Positions 49,301-61,500 of a stretch of 64,000 nt of DNA are shown here, piece after piece; positions within the stretch are counted from its first letter, which is position 1, and each line of letters begins with the position of its first letter. The notes under the pieces were generated by a model that was not told where the DNA came from, made no database searches, and saw only the letters and a program-made list of their open reading frames with translations. The position numbers and the translations under genes are program-made. This DNA is from Pleodorina starrii (Eukaryota > Chlorophyta > Chlorophyceae > Chlamydomonadales > Volvocaceae), in assembly GCA_030267565.1 (NCBI GenBank), contig BRXU01000005.1, forward strand, positions 248,001 through 312,000. Reading direction: 5' to 3'.

Positions 49301-50886
49301 TCCATCTGACCGTTCAGCTCCTCAATCTTGTCCTCGTACAGCTGCGCACGACGGCCGTACAGTACAGCACAGTACAGTTACAGTACGATACAGTTGAGTA
49401 CGGCAGCAGTCAAAACCCAAATCAATTGTCGTCGTCAGCGCAGCACAGTACACCACATCACCCCATCCTCAAAACCCCAACCCTTACATTCCTCAAAAAC
49501 CAAACTCCCACTGCCCTTTCTCCGCGCTGCCGCAAACAAACACGTTTGCCTCGCCTCGCGCCATCCCGGTCCCCGATCCAGCCCATGCGGCGCCTGCTTG
49601 CCTTGAGTGTGGCCTCGTACTGGTGGCTGGTGGCCGTGAGGCTCTCCTCCAGCTCTCCAAGCAGAGCCGCCTGGGCCTGCCGCGCCGCGTCCAGCTCCGT
49701 CTCCAGCTCCGAAACCTCCTCCTGCCGGGACTTCTCCGCCGTCTCCAGGGCCGCTTCCAGCTCCAAGACACGAGTGTCGTACAACTGCAGTACAAGGCGC
49801 GACAGCGCACGGCCACACCCCGCAAGGCCGGGACCCAAGATCCGAGGGAGTTTGGATTGGAACGTTCAGCGCCGGCACCGGTAAGGGCATTTCCATCCAC
49901 CACCTTTTCCGTCTATCCCTAGGACTGGCTTTCCCAAAGGGACGCCGACGCGGCTACCGTAATCTCCGTCCTCTGTCCCGTCCCCGTCTCTCCCCTCCCG
50001 TCCCTGCTGCCGGCCGCCCCCCCTACCGTGAGTGTGGTCTCGTACTGCTGAGAGGCCGCCACGAAGTTCTCCTGGATCTGATGCAGCACCTCCTGCTGCC
50101 CCGACCGGGTGGAGGCCAGAGCCTCCTCAAGCGCGTGAACCTCCTCAAGCCGGGTGCGCTCCGTCGCCTCCAACTGGCGAGTCAGCTCCGAAACCCGCGA
50201 GTCGAACAGCTGCGATGGGGAGGGCGGGCGGGTGGTGGTGGGTGGTGGGAGGGGGCGGAGGGGAAAGCGGCGTGAGGAAAATAAATGTATGTGTGTCTGT
50301 GTGTGTCTGTGTGTGCGTGTGTGTGCATGGATGTGTGTTTGGGTGGGTGAGTGTTTAGGCCAGAGACCGCAGCGGATAGAAGAAGCAGCGTGCGCGCGCC
50401 ATGCAGGGCACAAGAACGTATGACAGGTAGTACGACGTACAGCAGAATCTCCGTACACTGCAGTCGTACCTGCAGCGTGGCCTCGTACTGCGTTGACGCC
50501 GCCGAGAAGTTCTCCTCCAACTGGGAGAGCAGTGCGCGGCTGTTGGCGTTGATGGAGTTGGCCTCAGCCAGCTCACGCAGAGTGGCCTCGTACATCTGCC
50601 GTACAGACGTGTACAGGCGACGCAAGGGGACGATCAACGGGGCGGAGCGGAGCGGGCGGGGCGCGGCGGTTACGCGGATGTGCCGACACCAAGACAAGAC
50701 AAGACAAGACATGGACATGCGCCAGCACCGACATTCGAAAAACACGACTGCGCACGTTGGGTGTGGGGTAATGTGCGCACGTGGCGCGCAGGTAGAGCCT
50801 ATCGAACGGGAGTCACACGTGTGTTTGTGTATGTGTGTATGTGCGTGCCCACCCGAGATGAATGCGTCCACGACCCAACAACACAT

Positions 50887-50920
<34 letters not shown>

Positions 50921-53797
50921 GGGTCCCCAGGATGGATGTCACCCCCCACCTGTCAGCCCCCCCACCTGCTTCGTCTGCATCAGCTCCGCTTGCATTGCCC
51001 GGGCGGTGGCGGTGGCCAGACTGTCCGCATTGGCGGAGGCGTCCGCGGCGGCGTTGGAGCGAGCAGTCGCCTCAGATAACTGGGTGCGCAGCGCCTGAGG
51101 CCGGCGGGCGGGACGCACGGGGCAGAGGGGAGCGGTTGCGGGGCGCGTTCGCGACACGGGGCTCGGAGATTGCACGGGGCACCGGATACCGGACACGGAG
51201 GTGTGCGCAGGCAGGTGCAGGCGGTGGCAGCAGCAACTGGGGCACGCGTGCGCGAGTTGAGCTCCTTGGTGGGAGGTTGGGAGCGGGGAGAGAGAGAGCT
51301 CATGAGGCAAGATGGCACCGCGACCTGCGTTGCTGAGGGCGCCTGGGTAAGGACGGACCGCAAGCCGCAAGCAATCGACGCAACCCTGGCGCCCGGGCTT
51401 CCCCGGGAGGCCTGCCCGCGCGCTTGCGTGTGTCGGCGCGTGGCGAGAGTACCCCGGCCCTCCCCGTCCCGCCCCGCCCCGTCCCTCAACCCTCCCCCGC
51501 CCCACCTGCAGCTCCTGCTTGCGCTCCGCGTCTCGCGCCGTCGCCCTGTTGAGCCGCTCCTCCAGGTCCGCCACCGCCCTCTCCTTGGCCGCCACCGCCG
51601 CCCTCGCCGCCGCCATCTCCGCCATCGTCAGTTCCAACTGGGAGGCCATGGTCTGAAGCTGGGTGCTCAGCAGCTGCACATCGGCGGGAGGGCCAGCGGC
51701 GCTAGAGGACGCGCCGCCGCCGCCGCCAGAGGCGGCGGCGGCGGCTGCGCCGCCGGCGCCGCTCCGCGGCGCCGGCCGGGCTTCGCCCGGCCCCGCCGCC
51801 TGTCCTTGCTCCTGCGGGCGCTTGCCGGGTGCCGCGTCGGCAGCGGCTGCGGGCCCCGCCGCTGATCTGGTCGAGGCTGTCCCCGCCTCGCCGCCCTTGG
51901 TGCCCGATGATGTCGACATCATCTGACGGACCTTTTGGAGCTCGTCGGTGCGGACCTGGCCAGCGCGGCGGCAGAACAGACCCCAGCGGGAATCGAAGGG
52001 GGGTTCCAAACAGGTTGCCTTGCCGCCGCCGGGGGATGTGCTGGAATACAATAGCGCGTTTTTCCGGTTCCTTAACCCGCGGCACGTCCGCACACGCAGA
52101 ATGGCAACCGCTATGAAACCCCTGTAGTTTCCTGAATGGCTGCATGGGGTCGGGCCAGAATGCAACGCGCAGCGCATCCGAAGCAGCGGCCCGCCTCCCG
52201 CAACTCTCACACACACTCACGCACCTGCACGGGCGGCGCCGCTGCCTTCCCGCCCGCCGGCGCCTTGGCCGGCCCCGGGTTTGGCGCCGCTGCAGCGCCG
52301 GTGGCCGCAGACTTCTGCGGCTGCTGCTGCTGCTGCGTCCGCGGCGCCAGGCGCAGCGGCGGCAGCTGCCCCGGCTCAATCTCCATGCGGCCCGTGCGCT
52401 CCGGCTGGCCCCAGGCGCATTCCAGCAGCAGCGCCTTGCGCCCGTTGTACGGCTGAACGATACGGTTGCCGCCGTTCTCCCATTGCACGCTCTTGTCCTT
52501 GCCTTCGCCCCGAACAACCATGAGCTGCAACGGTGGAGAGCGTGGTGGGGTGGTGGGGTGGTGGGAGTAAAGCAGCAGGACACCGGGGACTTTGGGTTCG
52601 AGAGAACCCTAAGAGAGACCGCGGAGAGAGCGTTTCCCCGATGAGCGCTGTGGTCCCCACCGGGTTCCCGACCCGTGGGACGCAACTTTTCCGGAACTGC
52701 CAAGCTGACGAGGTAGGCAGGTAGATTTGGTCGGCATTGCTGGTTCTGTTCGTCGACATCTCGCCTCCCCCCCAGTCCTCCGCTGCAGTTTCGTGTCCTT
52801 CTTACCCCACCGGCCCCCCGGGTGAATGAACGCGAGTGCTGCTGCACCGTTCCGGCCCCTCGGCGCTCCGTGACCCGCCACATCTGCCAGACCCACGGGT
52901 CAATCCCGCCATCTGCCTGACCCACGGGTCGGTCCCGCTCGCGCCACCAGCAGAACAGGCAGCACCCGGCGCCGCACCGCACACCTTGGCCGCCACCTCC
53001 TCCCGCAGCGTCAGCTCCACCTCCGCCGCCCATCCGCCCGCCTCCGCCGGCTGCAGCACCAGGCCCCGCCCCGGATCCCACTCGCCAAGCTCCCTGCAGC
53101 TGCCAACCAGCAGCAGCCGCTCGGTGACCCACGGGTCATCGCGCAGCGGCAGCGGCGGGTACTCCGGAACCACGACGCGGCAGCGCGTCACGACGCCAGC
53201 GTCCGACGGCGACGCTGCCGCCGCGCCGGCGGCGCCGTTGCGCGCAGCCCCCGGCGCCGCTGGTCCGGCGGCTTGACCGCTGCCGCTGCCGCCGGCAGGC
53301 GCTGAGCCGTTCGCTTTCGGGGCGCCTGACGGGGGCAGATAGCGGGCAGCATACGGCACAGCAATCATAGCGCCGACAGAGCGCCGAGTGCAGTCAGGGA
53401 GGCAGCATAGGACTGCTTCTGCGGGTGCGGGAACACGGCCGTACATACACACACATTCCAGCCCACCGCCCCTCATCCTCATTGTCCCTACCGGCGCTGC
53501 CGCTGCTGCTCCCAGCGTCCTTCGCCACGGCAACGGCGCCGCCGCTAGCCGTGGACGTGGCGGCCGCTGCGGCCTTGTCATCGGCTGTCGCCTGTGGGGA
53601 TCGGCGTTGACGAGGTTGAGGCGTGAGACGACGGATTGAGGTGCGGCCCTCCTCCGATACAAGCGGACACAGACCAGACCAGACAACGGACCGAACCAGC
53701 AGGCACAGCAACTGACCTTGAGGGCAACGAGGCGCGAGGCGGGCCGCGCGGGCAGCCCCCCACCGCCGCTCAGCCAGGAGGCCGCTGCGAGCTGCAT
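40341..53797 (-). CDS. SAGA1/2-like: SAGA-type pyrenoid protein: CBM20 starch-binding domain, long coiled coil, C-terminal Rubisco-binding motif; 29 exons, about 1557 aa
   Basis: Exons (minus strand): 53797-53717, 53591-53492, 53325-52985, 52524-52225, 51955-51506, 51094-50966, 50595-50470, 50209-50027, 49784-49602, 49341-49237, 48987-48850, 48332-48237, 48005-47868, 47613-47476, 47282-47157, 46756-46632, 46345-46270, 45824-45661, 45272-45173, 44702-44619, 44182-44024, 43798-43697, 43325-43182, 42846-42754, 42393-42274, 41950-41861, 41699-41533, 41264-41147, 40838-40341. All phases agree. The N-terminus is transit-peptide-like. CBM20 spans about residues 108-210, with LLLVGSCRELGEWDPG, a GGW strand and VQWENGGNR carrying the starch-contacting Trp. 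Residues about 330-1400 are Glu/Gln/Ala/Arg heptads. A Ser/Gly-rich tail holds DWRQRL (1526-1531) and ends in DWRSS; the first matches the known Rubisco-binding pattern [DN]W[RK]xx[LIVA]. In Chlamydomonas, SAGA1 and SAGA2 share this layout and act at the pyrenoid Rubisco/starch interface. Which paralog this is cannot be decided here. Confidence 0.88.
42535..42568. repeat. Interstitial telomere-type repeat (CCCTAAAA)x4
   Basis: Four exact copies of CCCTAAAA, the complement of the Chlamydomonas telomere unit TTTTAGGG, lie in an intron of the SAGA-like gene. Single or double copies recur nearby at 41962, 41978, 43847, 43866 and 54086, and in the ELG gene at 26722, 30555 and 30571. Confidence 0.85.
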
Positions 53798-55587
53798 CCG
53801 GCGCGCGCGTACGGCAGCGCCGGCTCCGCCACGACGTACGGCAGCGCTTTGGACGAGCGACTGGAGGTGCACCGCATCACCGCCGCCGACGACGCGGAGA
53901 ATCCCCGGCCGCAAGGGGCAGTGCAGCGACCGGGCTGCGCGGGGGGAGGGGCCACACGGGTGTTAGTTGGTGTTGGTTGGCGGTTTCGGTAGGGACCAAC
54001 GGCACACACATGTCCCGAGCTTGAGAAGGACACCGCACCCCAGCGGCGCACCGCACGGTGCCGGACGGTGTGCTTGCTAGGGTTGTTTTAGGGTTTGAGA
54101 GAGACTGGCAGCGTGTCATGACGCCGTGGAGTGATGACGGCACACGGTCGGGTGAGAGGGGAGCTGTGCGCCTGCAAAGAGCGGTCCGTTGTTCGCACGG
54201 CAGGGTTTGGGGTAGATAAGTGGCTGGCATTCTCGTGTGGTGCGATCAACAGCCCCGCGAGATCGCTGGCTGCTTCTTGGGGTGAGACCCGGGTGCATCC
54301 CGGGTGCATCGCCCAACGTCCTCACCGAACAGTCGCTGGCCGCACTTCAACGCCACCGGCCGGCTCAGCAAGGGGACGCCGCATATTGAATGCGCACGTC
54401 CGGGTGCGGCTGGGCATGCTTGAAGCCTACGCATTATGGGTTGCAAGCATAGCGAAGAATATAATCGAGCGGTGGCCATGAGGCACCCTAACAGGGGGCG
54501 GCACCTCAATTTTTTATTAAATTATACAAGACTGGGTTTAATTGGCACCCATCAGCCGTAGGCATGCTTCCAGATTGCTCGTTCTTGTGGCGTCGGGGCC
54601 TTGACCCTACCCACGCACCTTGAGGTATGCGTGGATGCCATTGTGTGGAGCCGCGAGCACTCCTGTATAAGCTGATAATGATAAGGCTCTTAACAAAGCG
54701 GTGCAAGGGTGGCGGTAATGACTTGGCCACAGCCGCCCAGAGCGAGGACTTGTCACTTGCCCTCCCGCGTGGCGAATGCTCTATCAACTTCAATCAATAA
54801 TCAACCCGAGTGACGTTGTAATGGGTTAGCAGGTCGTCTACACGGTTCAATTCGCCTTCATGTTTTTAAACTACAGCGATGTCAGAAGCGAGGGGCGTGA
54901 GTCCTACGCTAACGCCCCATTGGAAGCTCCAATGTTCATTTTTAGTTCTGTTGCCCAAGTCTGCGGTCGTCTATGGAACAATGGAAGGCTGGTGCTTCAT
55001 GCAGTTGCTCGTCCCAGGTCGTTTCAACCAAACCAAGTGCCCCTTCTGCAAACGTCTCATAGTTTTTACTATCTTATAGCACTAACCTGACGTCCACACG
55101 CTTTGTCCTTTGTTCGCAAGTACGTAGGGGTTCTTCTTTTCCTCTCACTGACTGAAGGTGCTACCTGCGCCTTCAGGATGCTAGTTAGCATTAATTACCG
55201 AAAATGAAGGACACTTGCTTACGCGGTGAAACTGCTGGGTCGCGTCGGTTGCTTAACAGCGTGGCGCCGCCTGGCTCGGCGCGTCCTTGCGCGGCGAGGG
55301 CCCCGACGAGGCCGTCGCATGGATCTCGTCAGCCCGGACGCGGCGAAGTGGGCAGTTACGCAGGCCGCCAGGTATGTCCTGGGCTTTGGAAGTCGCACGG
55401 CCGGAATCGTCCATCTTGAACACCGATCGCCGGAGTCGGAGTCGCGTCCCACGAACCATCGTGCGAGCTCGCGTCTCGTCAAGGGTTTCTTGACGCTTCG
55501 CGCTAAGCGGTTCTTACAGCGACCGCAGCGCCTGACGCGGCCAGGTTACCCGGCTGTCGTCGTCGCCCGCGTCACGCGTTTGTAATA
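53798..55587. promoter_or_regulatory. Divergent intergenic region between the SAGA-like gene and SECA2
   Basis: The SAGA-like start at 53797 (-) and the SECA2 start at 55588 (+) are head to head, so both promoters lie in this 1.8 kb. The part from about 54500 to 55200 is AT-richer than the rest. One TTTTAGGG copy lies at 54086-54093. Short open frames exist, but none has an ATG, splice partner and family likeness together. No defined promoter element was recognised. Confidence 0.45.
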
Positions 55588-58500
55588 ATGAGGAAACGCA
55601 CTGCGGGTATCGTTGGGGGCCACAGCGGCTCGTCATCGCTCCGCTGCCGCCAACATCGGCGCAGCGCCAACGGTGTACGCGGGGCCGATCGCCACGGGGG
55701 CATTCCTCCACCTCCATCAAGTGCCGCTTACCCCGAGCCCGCAACGCGCCCGGGCCGGACCGTGCGCCCACAGGACTCGCGCCCCCTGGTGCTCGCACCG
55801 CCGCCCTCCCAGCGGCCGCCGCCGCTGACCCTGCTGCAACAGCTGCCGCCCAGCCTTCACCCCGGCCACCCGCTCCAGCTCCTCCTCCCGCACCATGCAG
55901 CGGCGCTGCCGGGGCCCTGCTCGTACGGAAACCGTCAGGGCTCTGCCGTACTGACGAGCCCGGCGGCGAACCACCACCCCCTGGCGCGGCCCCGGGCCCG
56001 TGCTGTGGCCGTTGCGGCCATGGCGGGCGAAGGCGGCGGTGGCAGTGGCAGCGGAGCGCAGGCATTGTCAGCGGGGGCAGCGGCAGCAGGGGCGGGGGCG
56101 GCAGCGGCAGCGGGCGAGTACCATCTGCCGGCTCACTGGCAGGATCAGATGGAGAAGGCGCCTTTGGGCCGGAAGCGTGTGCTGCAGAGGTGGGTGGGCG
56201 GCGGGGCTTCCTGTGCGGTGTCTGGGCGGGGCGGTGTCTGGGGGAGGGAGGGACGGAGGAGGGGCGGCGGCCCTCTGGGGGGGTTGGGCCCGGCGGGCAA
56301 GAACGAATGCCAGCGGGAGACCTGTCGGAAGGCGGGGAAGTGCGGAGGAGCTCCTCCGGAGCCCACCCGGACTGACAGGGGCGGGCGGGCGGCTGGCGAG
56401 GGATGTGCTGGGTGTGCTGGCGGCGGCAGAGGCTGGGTGCGGGGGGCGCTGCGCCCTGCACTGCACTGCACTGCACCTGTACGCCGCGTCAGGGCGGCAG
56501 TCCGCGTTCATCCAGGGCGGCACCATCGGGTGTCTCTCAGCCTACTGAGTGTCTGTCCGTCCGTCCGTCCGTTCGTCTTCCAGCTGGCGCTGTGCACCGG
56601 CTCTTGCCCGGCTCCGCTCCGCTCCGTTCCGTGCGCCTCTGTGCAGCCCCATGTGGGTCTCACACTATAATGCGGCGCACATGATCCTTAGAGCCACATA
56701 GCAGCCAGAAACTCAACCTATGCCCTTGCCTGCCGCCCGGGGAGTTGGCTAGTTGAGTACCAGTCCCCGCGATGCACGGACGGACGGACGGACGGATGTC
56801 GGTGCACGCACCTCACCGATGCGCGAAGGGGCGGGTGGGGCGGGTGCCGTCGTGGGGAACTGCTCCCCGAGGCAGTGTGGACGGAGGTGGTCGAGGGGCT
56901 GTCGAGCGCCCACACACTCCCAGTGGAGCAGTGTGGGCGGAGGTGGTCGAGGGGCTGGAGAAGGCGGGCAGGCGGCTTGCCTTGCGCCCGCTGTCGGGCA
57001 AAGCCGGCCGCTATCCAGTCCAGTCGACGCCGCAGCATGGAAGGGCGCCTGCGGCCCGCTGCGCCGCCGTTGCGCGCGCGGGTGGCGAGTCTTGGCTGCA
57101 GCCTGGCCACACCCGACCCGCCAAGTTGCGCGGCCTCACTCTGCCGTATTCCTGCCGTACTTTGCCGTGCAGGTACTATGCTGACGTCATCGCCATCAAC
57201 ACGCTGGAGCCAGCCATGCGGGCGCTCAGCAACGTGCAGCTGCGGACCAAAACCGGTGCGTGGCTGGGTGGGCGCGGCGGGTGGGTGGGTGGGCGGGAGG
57301 GTGGGTGGGTGGGTTGGCGCGTGGGTGGTTGGATGTTGGATGTTGAAGGAAGCTGCGCTTCCGATCAGAGGCGGCATGAAAAGGAAGCTGCGCCTGGAGC
57401 AGCCGAACCCGTGCCCAGTCTGGCACCCGCCGACAACCTGTTTGCTGTCTGTGCGGTCCGTCTGATCAGAGAACAGCGCAGCTTCCTCTCCCAGTGGCTC
57501 AGACCTGTAGCCGCACCCACTCCTCCAATCCTCGCCCGCACTCCAATTCCCATCCTCACCCAACTCCGACCCTCCTCCCGCCCTCACCCTCCCTCTCCAG
57601 GCGAGTTCCGTCGGCGGCTGTCCGAGGGCGAGTCTCTGCAGTCGTTGCGGGTGGAGGCCTTTGCGGTGGTGCGGGAGGCCTCGAGGCGCGTGCTGGGCAT
57701 GAGGCACTACGACTGTCAACTGGTGAGGCAGAGGGGGGGGGCAGGCGGGTGCAGGGGGGTGGGCAGGGGGGGGCCAGGGGTAAAAAGAAGATATACCGCA
57801 GCGGAGACGGAGACGGCAGAGGGGTGGCACGTGGCAGGGGAGGATGAGGAGGACAGCGAGCACGGCACAACAACGTGCTGCCCCTCCCCACATTGGATAC
57901 ACACACCCGGGCAAACGTGTGGCTGGCGGAGCCACCGCCAGGCGTGCAGCAGTGCGTGTGGGACGTGATCTGCCTGGCGGCACTGACGGCCATGGAACGG
58001 GCGCGCGTGGGGCTGTGGGCAGTCAGGAACTCACCCACCGCCCCGGACGCCCCAGACCCAGTCGAGGTGGCCAAGGCGCGCGCAGCGCTAGATTTTTGGC
58101 AGCGTGTGCGGGGGTTTGCGGAGCTAGACGTGCCAAGGCGGGGATGGGAGGGGGTAGGGCCTGACCACCCCATCCTGGCGGTGGTCAACGGCCACTTTCA
58201 GTGTGTGCAGCACGCAGGGATGGGTATGGAGGGAGAGGGAGGGGTCGTGGAGTGAGGGGATGAAGGGGCTTTAGGGGTGAGGGAGGGAACTTAGGGCGTC
58301 GAGGCAGGGAGGCGTGAGAGGAGGGGAGGAGGGGGGGTTCCTTTGGGTCCGAGAGGACTTAGGGTGCAGAGACCGCCGCGGGCTGCCTTTTGTAGGCGAG
58401 GGAGGCTTTAGGGAGCGGGTACAGCGAGAGTGAGGCGAGTTGGCGAGGTGCCGCCTAGTGCGAACTATAGCTCCGTCACCTAGCCCGCTGCCGCAAGGCC

Positions 58501-61500
58501 CGCTCCCGACCTCCTGCCGCGTCGAGGCCAAGCGGCGCTCTGGAGCTCGGCCTCTAGGGCCCCCCCCGGCCTCTCCGGGGCCGTCGTAGTAGGAGTAGTA
58601 GCAGGGGTAGGGCGCGCGCTGTCTTGGGTTCTCCCTTGGTGCTGACCGCCCACGAGCCGGACCAAGCTCGGGGCAGGTTCTCAGCGCTTTGTTTTCGCGC
58701 CAAGAGGAGCACCGCCAGCCGATAGCGGGCCGGCCGGGCGCCCCGGCGCTGCAAGGACTTCAGGGCGGGCAGGACAGCGCGGGCGCCGCGTAGTGCGCCG
58801 GCGCGACTGCTGTTTGTGCGGACGAAGGGCCCAGCTGCCGTATATGGCAGGCTGTGAGCTCAAGCCTTTGGGGAGCCGCTGCGCCGTACACCCGTATATG
58901 GGGTGTACGACGCAGCCAGCTCTGCGTCGAGCAGGAGGGGGTAGCGGCCCCTCACGCCCTTCTCCCACCGCAAGGGGGAGAGTGCTTAGGCGGTCTTTCC
59001 GTCGGGGCTGGGTTAGCAGCGCCTGGCCAGCGTCAGGGCCCGGTCAGATACTGTAACGACACACACACTCTCACACACACACACACATACACACGCAACC
59101 CGAAACACACACGCCCTCGGGGGCGCCGCCCCTCTTACACACACACGCACCCACACACCCACCCGTGCGCAGGTCGGCGGCATGGTTCTGTCTGAGGGGC
59201 AGGTGGCAGAGATGCAGACGGGGGAGGGCAAGACGCTGGTGGCCACACTGCCCGGCTACCTGGGGGCGCTCACCGGCCGGGGGGTGCACGTGGTCACCGT
59301 CAACGACTACTTGGCGGCGAGAGACGCGGCGTGGTGGGTGGGCGGGCTGGGGGTGAGGGGTTTGGGTTGTCCAATGGGTGAGGGGGTTAGGGTGGGTTTT
59401 GGGGGGAGCCCGCGGGGTTTATTCAGGTGGGTTGAGGGTTGAGGGTTTTGGGCCCATCCCAGCCCAGCAGCACCCCGCTCTTCAGGAAGGGCAACTCAGC
59501 CTCAACGCATTGCAACTCATCCCAACCCAACCCAACCCATATCAGTCAGCTCGCCTAATCGGACCCAGCCTACCCCACCCCACCCTACCCCACTCCCGCG
59601 CTCTCCGTCCGGGCCCTTCGCTGCGGCTTCTTCTCTTCCCTCTTCCTCTTCACTGCCGCAGGATGGGCAAGCTGTACCGCTTCCTGGGCCTCAGCTGTGC
59701 CGCCGTGCAGTCAAGCAGCAGTGTGGCCGCCACCCGGGCCGCCTTCGCCGCCGATGTGACGTACGTGACGGGCCAGGAGCTGGGCTTCTCCTACCTGCGA
59801 GATAACACGGCGCTCAGTCCGCAGGACCTGGTGGGTGGGTGGGTGGGTTGGGGGGAGGGGGTGTCAATTAGTCGAGACAGTCGGGCTACGCGATGCCCTG
59901 CCCTGCCCTCTTCTGACCTGACCTGCCCTATTCTGCCCTGCCCTGACCTGACCTGTCCTGTCACATTCTGACCTGACCTGTCCTGTCCTGCCCCATTCTG
60001 ACCTGACCTGACCTGCCTCCCCCACCTCCCCCCGTCTCCCCCATCTCCCCCATGCCCCCTCAGACGCTCCGAGACGACCGCTTCCATTTCGCCATCGTTG
60101 ACGAGGTGGACTCCATCCTCATTGACGAGAGCCGCAACCCCATGATCATATCGGGGAGGGGCTCGTGCGACATGCAGATGGTGCAGCTGGTCGACCGGGT
60201 AAGGAGGGGAGGAGGGGGGGGGCGGAGGCGGGAGATGAGGGCTTATAAAGACGATTGCCGCAGCGGAGGGACGTAGGGGACCGAGAACTGGAAGTAAACA
60301 TACACGTTTTACCGACAAGAGAATGACTTTTACCTGCGCTTAAAAAGGGGTGAGGGAAGAGGGCGAAGGGAGGGTTGTAGGTAACTGGAATGGAGAGGGA
60401 AAGGAAAGGAGCAAAGCGGCGGCGACGCGGTGTGAAAGAGGACGGGGAACGGAGGGCGAGCGCGGGTTCCTCACTTGCCCGACTCAACCCCGCCTTGCCC
60501 GTCGCCCCGCCTCACCCCGCTGCTCCGCGCTCGGCCAGGCAGTCAAGCGGCTGTGGAGTCAGGTTCAGGAGGAGGTTGCGGCGCAGGTCGCCGGCTGCGG
60601 TCCGGGAGCACTGTCCGACACGGAAGTGCAGCGGCTGGAGAAGGGGGTCAAGTCCAGGTGGGGAGGTGGAGGTGGGGCATGGGGTGTGGCGATTTGAGGC
60701 GGTGGGTTTAGGAGGGTTTTATTTTTATTATTTATATATTAATATTTATATTTATATTAGTTTTATATTATTATTTAGTATTATTATTTTTATATTTTTA
60801 TTTTTTTTAGGTTTTATTTTTTTGTTGAATTCTGGAAGGATTGGGATGGGGGAAAGGCTGCGCGGATGATCCGATGACCCATTGGGAAATGCCACTCAGG
60901 GGCACCTGACAGCCGTGTGCCGGGTCCTGCCGGGCCCCATGTGCCGGGCCCTATGTGCCTGATGGGGCCTCCTCCCACGATTGCGCCTCTGCGCGCACGC
61001 AGGTACTACACCATCGACGAGAAGAGCCGTACATTGTCGTACACCTCGGCCGGAACCGACCTCATCTTCAATTACCTCTGTGAGTGGTCCGTCCGTCCGT
61101 CCATCCGTCATTCAGTCCGTCCGTCAGTCAGGGCATTCATTTAGTCAGTCTGTCAGGGCGGGGCGGGTCTGCGGCGCCCCACACTGCGCCCCGCCCCACC
61201 TTCGCGGCCCTTGTGTCGTTCTCATCGCCATCGCCGTCATCGTCGGGATGGCCAACTGCGGCACCCGTTGTCACACGACCGGGCAGTCGTGTGCCAAACT
61301 GCCAATTGGTGCTCGTAGCGAGCAGGCGAACAGGGCAGGCGGTGCGACCCGATATGGGCCGCCAGAGCCGAGCCGAGCAACCGAATGCCAGCCAGCCAGG
61401 CAGCCACACGATTGGTACCGCTTTCGGAGCCGTCATTTGGGGGCGTTCTAAGACGGCGTGAAGTCAGTGCGGCCGGAAGGCGCGGAAGCCGGGGCGGAAG

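Noticed and set aside
48411..49397. A 328-codon plus-strand Pro/Arg-rich open frame
   Set aside because: Shadow of the antisense SAGA-like gene; it spans that gene's introns and exons without regard to their boundaries.
51702..53132. A 476-codon minus-strand open frame overlapping the SAGA-like gene
   Set aside because: It uses the wrong frame across the CBM20 and linker exons and reads through two introns.
55226..55585. A 119-codon open frame just upstream of SECA2
   Set aside because: Begins with GTG rather than ATG, Arg-rich, and lies in the probable SECA2 5' UTR. No family likeness.
56718..57983. A 421-codon minus-strand open frame opposite SECA2
   Set aside because: Antisense to SECA2 exons and introns; composition reflects GC-rich third positions, with no domain.
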